Assembly: GCF_000003605.2 (NCBI RefSeq)
Contig: NW_003142105.1
Coordinates: 1 to 21,345 of the forward strand
Length of the DNA stretch: 21,345 nucleotides
Source: Saccoglossus kowalevskii
Taxonomy: Eukaryota; Hemichordata; Enteropneusta; Harrimaniidae
Direction of reading: 5' to 3'
The translations under genes were made by a program, and so were the position numbers. Shown piece by piece: positions 19,614 through 21,345 of this stretch (positions are counted from its first letter, which is position 1; the number at the start of each line of letters is the position of its first letter). The notes under the pieces were generated by a model. The model was not told the DNA's origin and did no database searches. It worked only from the letters and a program-made list of their open reading frames with translations.

Positions 19614-19765
19614 CGCGCATGCGCTGTATTTTCCATGAATCGAAGGTGTGTGGATTATTTTAACCAATGACGTCACTCTTATCAACAAGCTCTATGAACA
19701 CGTGATATCAGGTGATAATTTCATCGTATGAAATAGATTAGTATCAAATGACGTCATTTATATAG
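19614..19765 (+). promoter_or_regulatory. Candidate promoter: NRF1-like, CCAAT, two CREs, E-box, TATA-like
   Basis: Starting about 125 bases after the minisatellite are CGCGCATGCGCT (19614-19625, near-perfect NRF1), CCAAT (19664-19668) overlapping by one base a perfect CRE TGACGTCA (19668-19675), an E-box CACGTG (19699-19704), and a second perfect CRE (19749-19756) abutting TTTATATAG (19757-19765). A start of transcription about 30 bases after the TATA-like stretch would precede the ATG at 19826. Perfect 8-bp CREs occur nowhere else in the window that I found. The motifs are seen directly; promoter function is inferred. Confidence 0.5.
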
Positions 19766-19825
19766 CTAGTTGGAAAAATCAATGAATAAATTAGAATACG
19801 ATATCAGAAGAGTATTTCTTCTAAC

Positions 19826-20029
19826 ATGGATTGTCGCAAGACAGCGTCATATAAAAGAATAATAGACAATAGTCATGAAGAAATCGCATTTAAGTCAACG
19901 AGAACCATTGTTATCTCTCATATTCTAGTACACCGAGCTGATAGGGAGAAAGTCAGTCACGTGTTATTAAATAAATCAAAATATACCCCTTATATAATAT
20001 ATGCAAATTACATCGACATTCCACTATAA
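19826..20029 (+). CDS. Candidate small ORF 1 of a possible transcription unit
   Basis: An ATG-initiated frame of 67 codons ending in TAA. It is the first ATG ORF downstream of the CRE/TATA cluster, about 60 bases after the TATA-like box. The product would be polar and basic at the start (MDCRKTASYKRIIDNSHEEI), with no signal peptide or domain that I know. Its stop overlaps the ATG of the next ORF (TAATG). An acceptor-like stretch ending TCTAG at 19928 lies inside it, so splicing could change the reading. Coding status is uncertain. Confidence 0.25.
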   Translation: MDCRKTASYKRIIDNSHEEIAFKSTRTIVISHILVHRADREKVSHVLLNKSKYTPYIIYANYIDIPL

Positions 20030-20196
20030 TGGCGTGTGTATCATGGAAACAGACAGTCTTGAGTGACGAGATCACAGAAGTGTATCTGCAATATTATGAA
20101 CAAGTCAAAGCACAGAGAGATTCTTCAAATTCAGTGTTTGCCACTGAAACCACCGACATGAAAGCGACACTCGAGTTTGACAAGTCAACTTCCTAA
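20029..20196 (+). CDS. Candidate small ORF 2, possible terminal exon
   Basis: A 55-codon frame from ATG (20029-20031) to TAA (20194-20196), too short to appear in usual ORF lists. Its composition is strikingly protein-like: acidic and amphipathic (LSDEITEVYLQYYEQVKAQRD), then Ser/Thr-rich with DMKATLEFDKSTS at the end. The first half could form a helix. It lies 35 bases before an AATAAA at 20231. The frame is open upstream to 19975, so it could instead be a spliced last exon. No family is recognised. Confidence 0.3.
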   Translation: MACVSWKQTVLSDEITEVYLQYYEQVKAQRDSSNSVFATETTDMKATLEFDKSTS

Positions 20197-20230
20197 TTCG
20201 AGAATTCAACAAAATAGTCCTAATATACAG

Positions 20231-20236
20231 AATAAA
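20231..20236 (+). terminator. Polyadenylation signal AATAAA
   Basis: AATAAA lies 35 bases after the stop of the 20029-20196 ORF, and a second AATAAA occurs near 20285. In AT-rich DNA this hexamer is common by chance; it is listed because of its position after the candidate transcription unit. Confidence 0.25.
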
Positions 20237-20339
20237 CTTCATATACTCATATATTCCAGTTCATATAATGTACATAATAGGCTGTTAATAAACCAGTTGA
20301 TATGTTTAAAGGGGAACCGATACTATAAATAAGGGTCAA

Positions 20340-21237
20340 GATGGCCACCGTATTAGTATTATATAATAATAGACAATATACTGTCAGCCAACCAACCAGA
20401 CAATAATAATAACAGACAAACAGTCATCACATTTAAATAATTGTAAAATATATGCTGAAAAACAATTAACCAACACATTTAAACGAATATTAGCAATGTG
20501 TACCCACCTAACCAACCAATCAGTCAGTCAACGCATTTAAATGAATAATAAATTTCACCAAACTAACCAAAGTTCAAAGTTCACCAAACTAACTCACAAC
20601 CAGTCTACACATTCAAATAAATATAAATAATCGTGCTTAAAAAACAACCGGCCAACACATTTGAATTAACTTTGGCTATAAGCAAACCAAGACCGTGACA
20701 TTTAAATGAATACACAGCAATGTTACAGTACTGGAAACCAACAAAGCACAATATTTAAAGCGGGGGAATCGTCACCTGCGCATGCGTCATATGGCCATAG
20801 CGTGTCATTGTTTACAAACAACCGTCTGCCCATGAGCCTTTGCGTTTTAGCGCGTGTTGTTATCGTCGCTTGGGACTCAATTCCGCGCGTGTGCAGGTGA
20901 CGAACCTCCCGCTTTAAATGAATATATGTGCACCAACCAACCGGTTACTACATTTCAATGAAGACAAGATAATATCCTGCAAACAGTCAACACAATATGC
21001 ACCTAACAAACCAACAACCTCATTTATATGAATAATGGACTACGTGCTGGAAACCAACCATTTTGCCTATTAATATAATATGCAAGGTAAACTCAACTAA
21101 ACACTTTTACGTAAATAATTACAACAGACTGCAAATCAACCAGTAGACGCATTTAAATTAAGAACGGACACCATACTGCCAACTAATCATTTTACGTGAA
21201 TAATGGCCAATGCTAACCACTCATTTGACACATTTAA
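20340..21237. repeat. Degenerate AACCAACC / CATTTAAATGAATAATA repeat field
   Basis: Variants of CAACACATTTAAATGAATAAT recur near 20431, 20476, 20531, 20608, 20657, 20698, 20750, 20914, 20948, 21021, 21104, 21150, 21191 and 21231. They are separated by AACCAACCAACC- or CCAACCAGTC-like linkers and often GCTG(A/G)AAA. Spacing is irregular, about 40 to 80 bases once the inserted MITE is removed, so this is an old tandem array or clustered repeat. The conserved TTTAAA core supplies TTAA sites used by the two MITEs within it. No gene is supported. Confidence 0.65.
20755..20917 (+). mobile_element. CpG-rich TTAA-flanked MITE, complete copy
   Basis: The 155-bp body (20759-20913) is flanked by TTAA at 20755-20758 and 20914-20917. 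Its terminal inverted repeats are about 28 bp, matching at about 24 positions: both begin AGCGGG, share TCGTCACCTGC and continue into CGC-rich sequence. The body is CpG-rich (GCGCATGCG, CGCGTGTT, CCGCGCGTG), unlike its AT-rich surroundings. TTAA targets point to a piggyBac-like transposase, although AGCGGG is not the usual CCC start. The 64-residue ORF at 20706-20900 is incidental. Confidence 0.85.
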
Positions 21238-21345
21238 AGCTTGTGGGTCGTCACCTGCGCACGCGCGAGAATTGAGTTCTAAGCGACGACAACAACACAC
21301 GCTAAAAACGCAAAGGCTTATGGGTAGATGCTTGTTTATAAACAA
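21234..21345 (-). mobile_element. Second copy of the same MITE, inverted, cut by window end
   Basis: After TTAA (21234-21237), the sequence from 21238 follows the reverse complement of the 20759-20913 element: the shared words include TCGTCACCTGC, ACGCGCG, AATTGAGT, AAGCGACGA, AACAACAC and ACGCAAAGGCT. The differences are largely C/T and G/A transitions, as expected for CpG decay since insertion. About 108 of the expected 155 bases are present before the window ends. Confidence 0.85.

Noticed and set aside
20706-20900. 64-residue ORF
   Set aside because: It lies almost wholly inside the MITE at 20759-20913 and has no transposase feature.

Overview
This 21.3 kb window looks like non-coding, repeat-bearing nuclear DNA from an invertebrate animal. 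It is AT-rich and CpG is not depleted overall; some patches are clearly CpG-rich. It carries many long G (or C) tracts, short non-autonomous DNA transposons, a 69-bp minisatellite and simple repeats. There is no operon structure, no dense long ORFs, no recognisable bacterial gene, and no tRNA, rRNA or known microRNA that I could find by reading. Phylum cannot be fixed from what is here; a marine invertebrate is a guess from the style of repeats.

Layout. 1-4.5 kb: intergenic DNA with a TATA/inverted-CCAAT hairpin (89-142), a three-CCAAT cluster with an E-box (1186-1309), a CpG-dense block (2041-2220), and two RFX-type X-box motifs (1688, 2493). 4.5-9 kb: an E-box hairpin, a third X-box (5475), a 178-bp imperfect inverted repeat (6481-6658), and weak candidate coding segments at 7478-7702 (+) and 8205-8399 (-). 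9-14 kb: mostly featureless apart from a repeat module containing CACGTG (9639-9680), a CpG-rich patch with a perfect NRF1-like site (10381-10450), a weak minus-strand ORF (10913-11170) and a stem-loop (12113-12162). 14-17.5 kb: a 169-bp TTAA-flanked MITE, a 16-bp palindrome, an inverted-repeat-bounded segment with ETS and YY1-like motifs (14841-15233), a hairpin, an E-box pair that includes a second, inverted copy of the 9661 module, and a 160-bp hAT-type MITE with a perfect 8-bp target-site duplication. 18.7-19.5 kb: eleven copies of a 69-bp minisatellite that stays open in one reading frame. 19.6-20.24 kb: the best candidate transcription unit, with NRF1-like, CCAAT, two perfect CREs, an E-box and a TATA-like stretch upstream of two short ORFs that overlap at TAATG, followed by AATAAA. 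20.34-21.35 kb: a degenerate AACCAACC/CATTTAAATGAATAATA repeat field into which two copies of one CpG-rich MITE have inserted at TTAA in opposite orientations.

The well-supported features are the repeats and mobile elements. All protein-coding calls are low confidence: none matches a family I recognise, and most short ORFs in the window look like chance. If any gene exists here, its products cannot be assigned a role from sequence alone.
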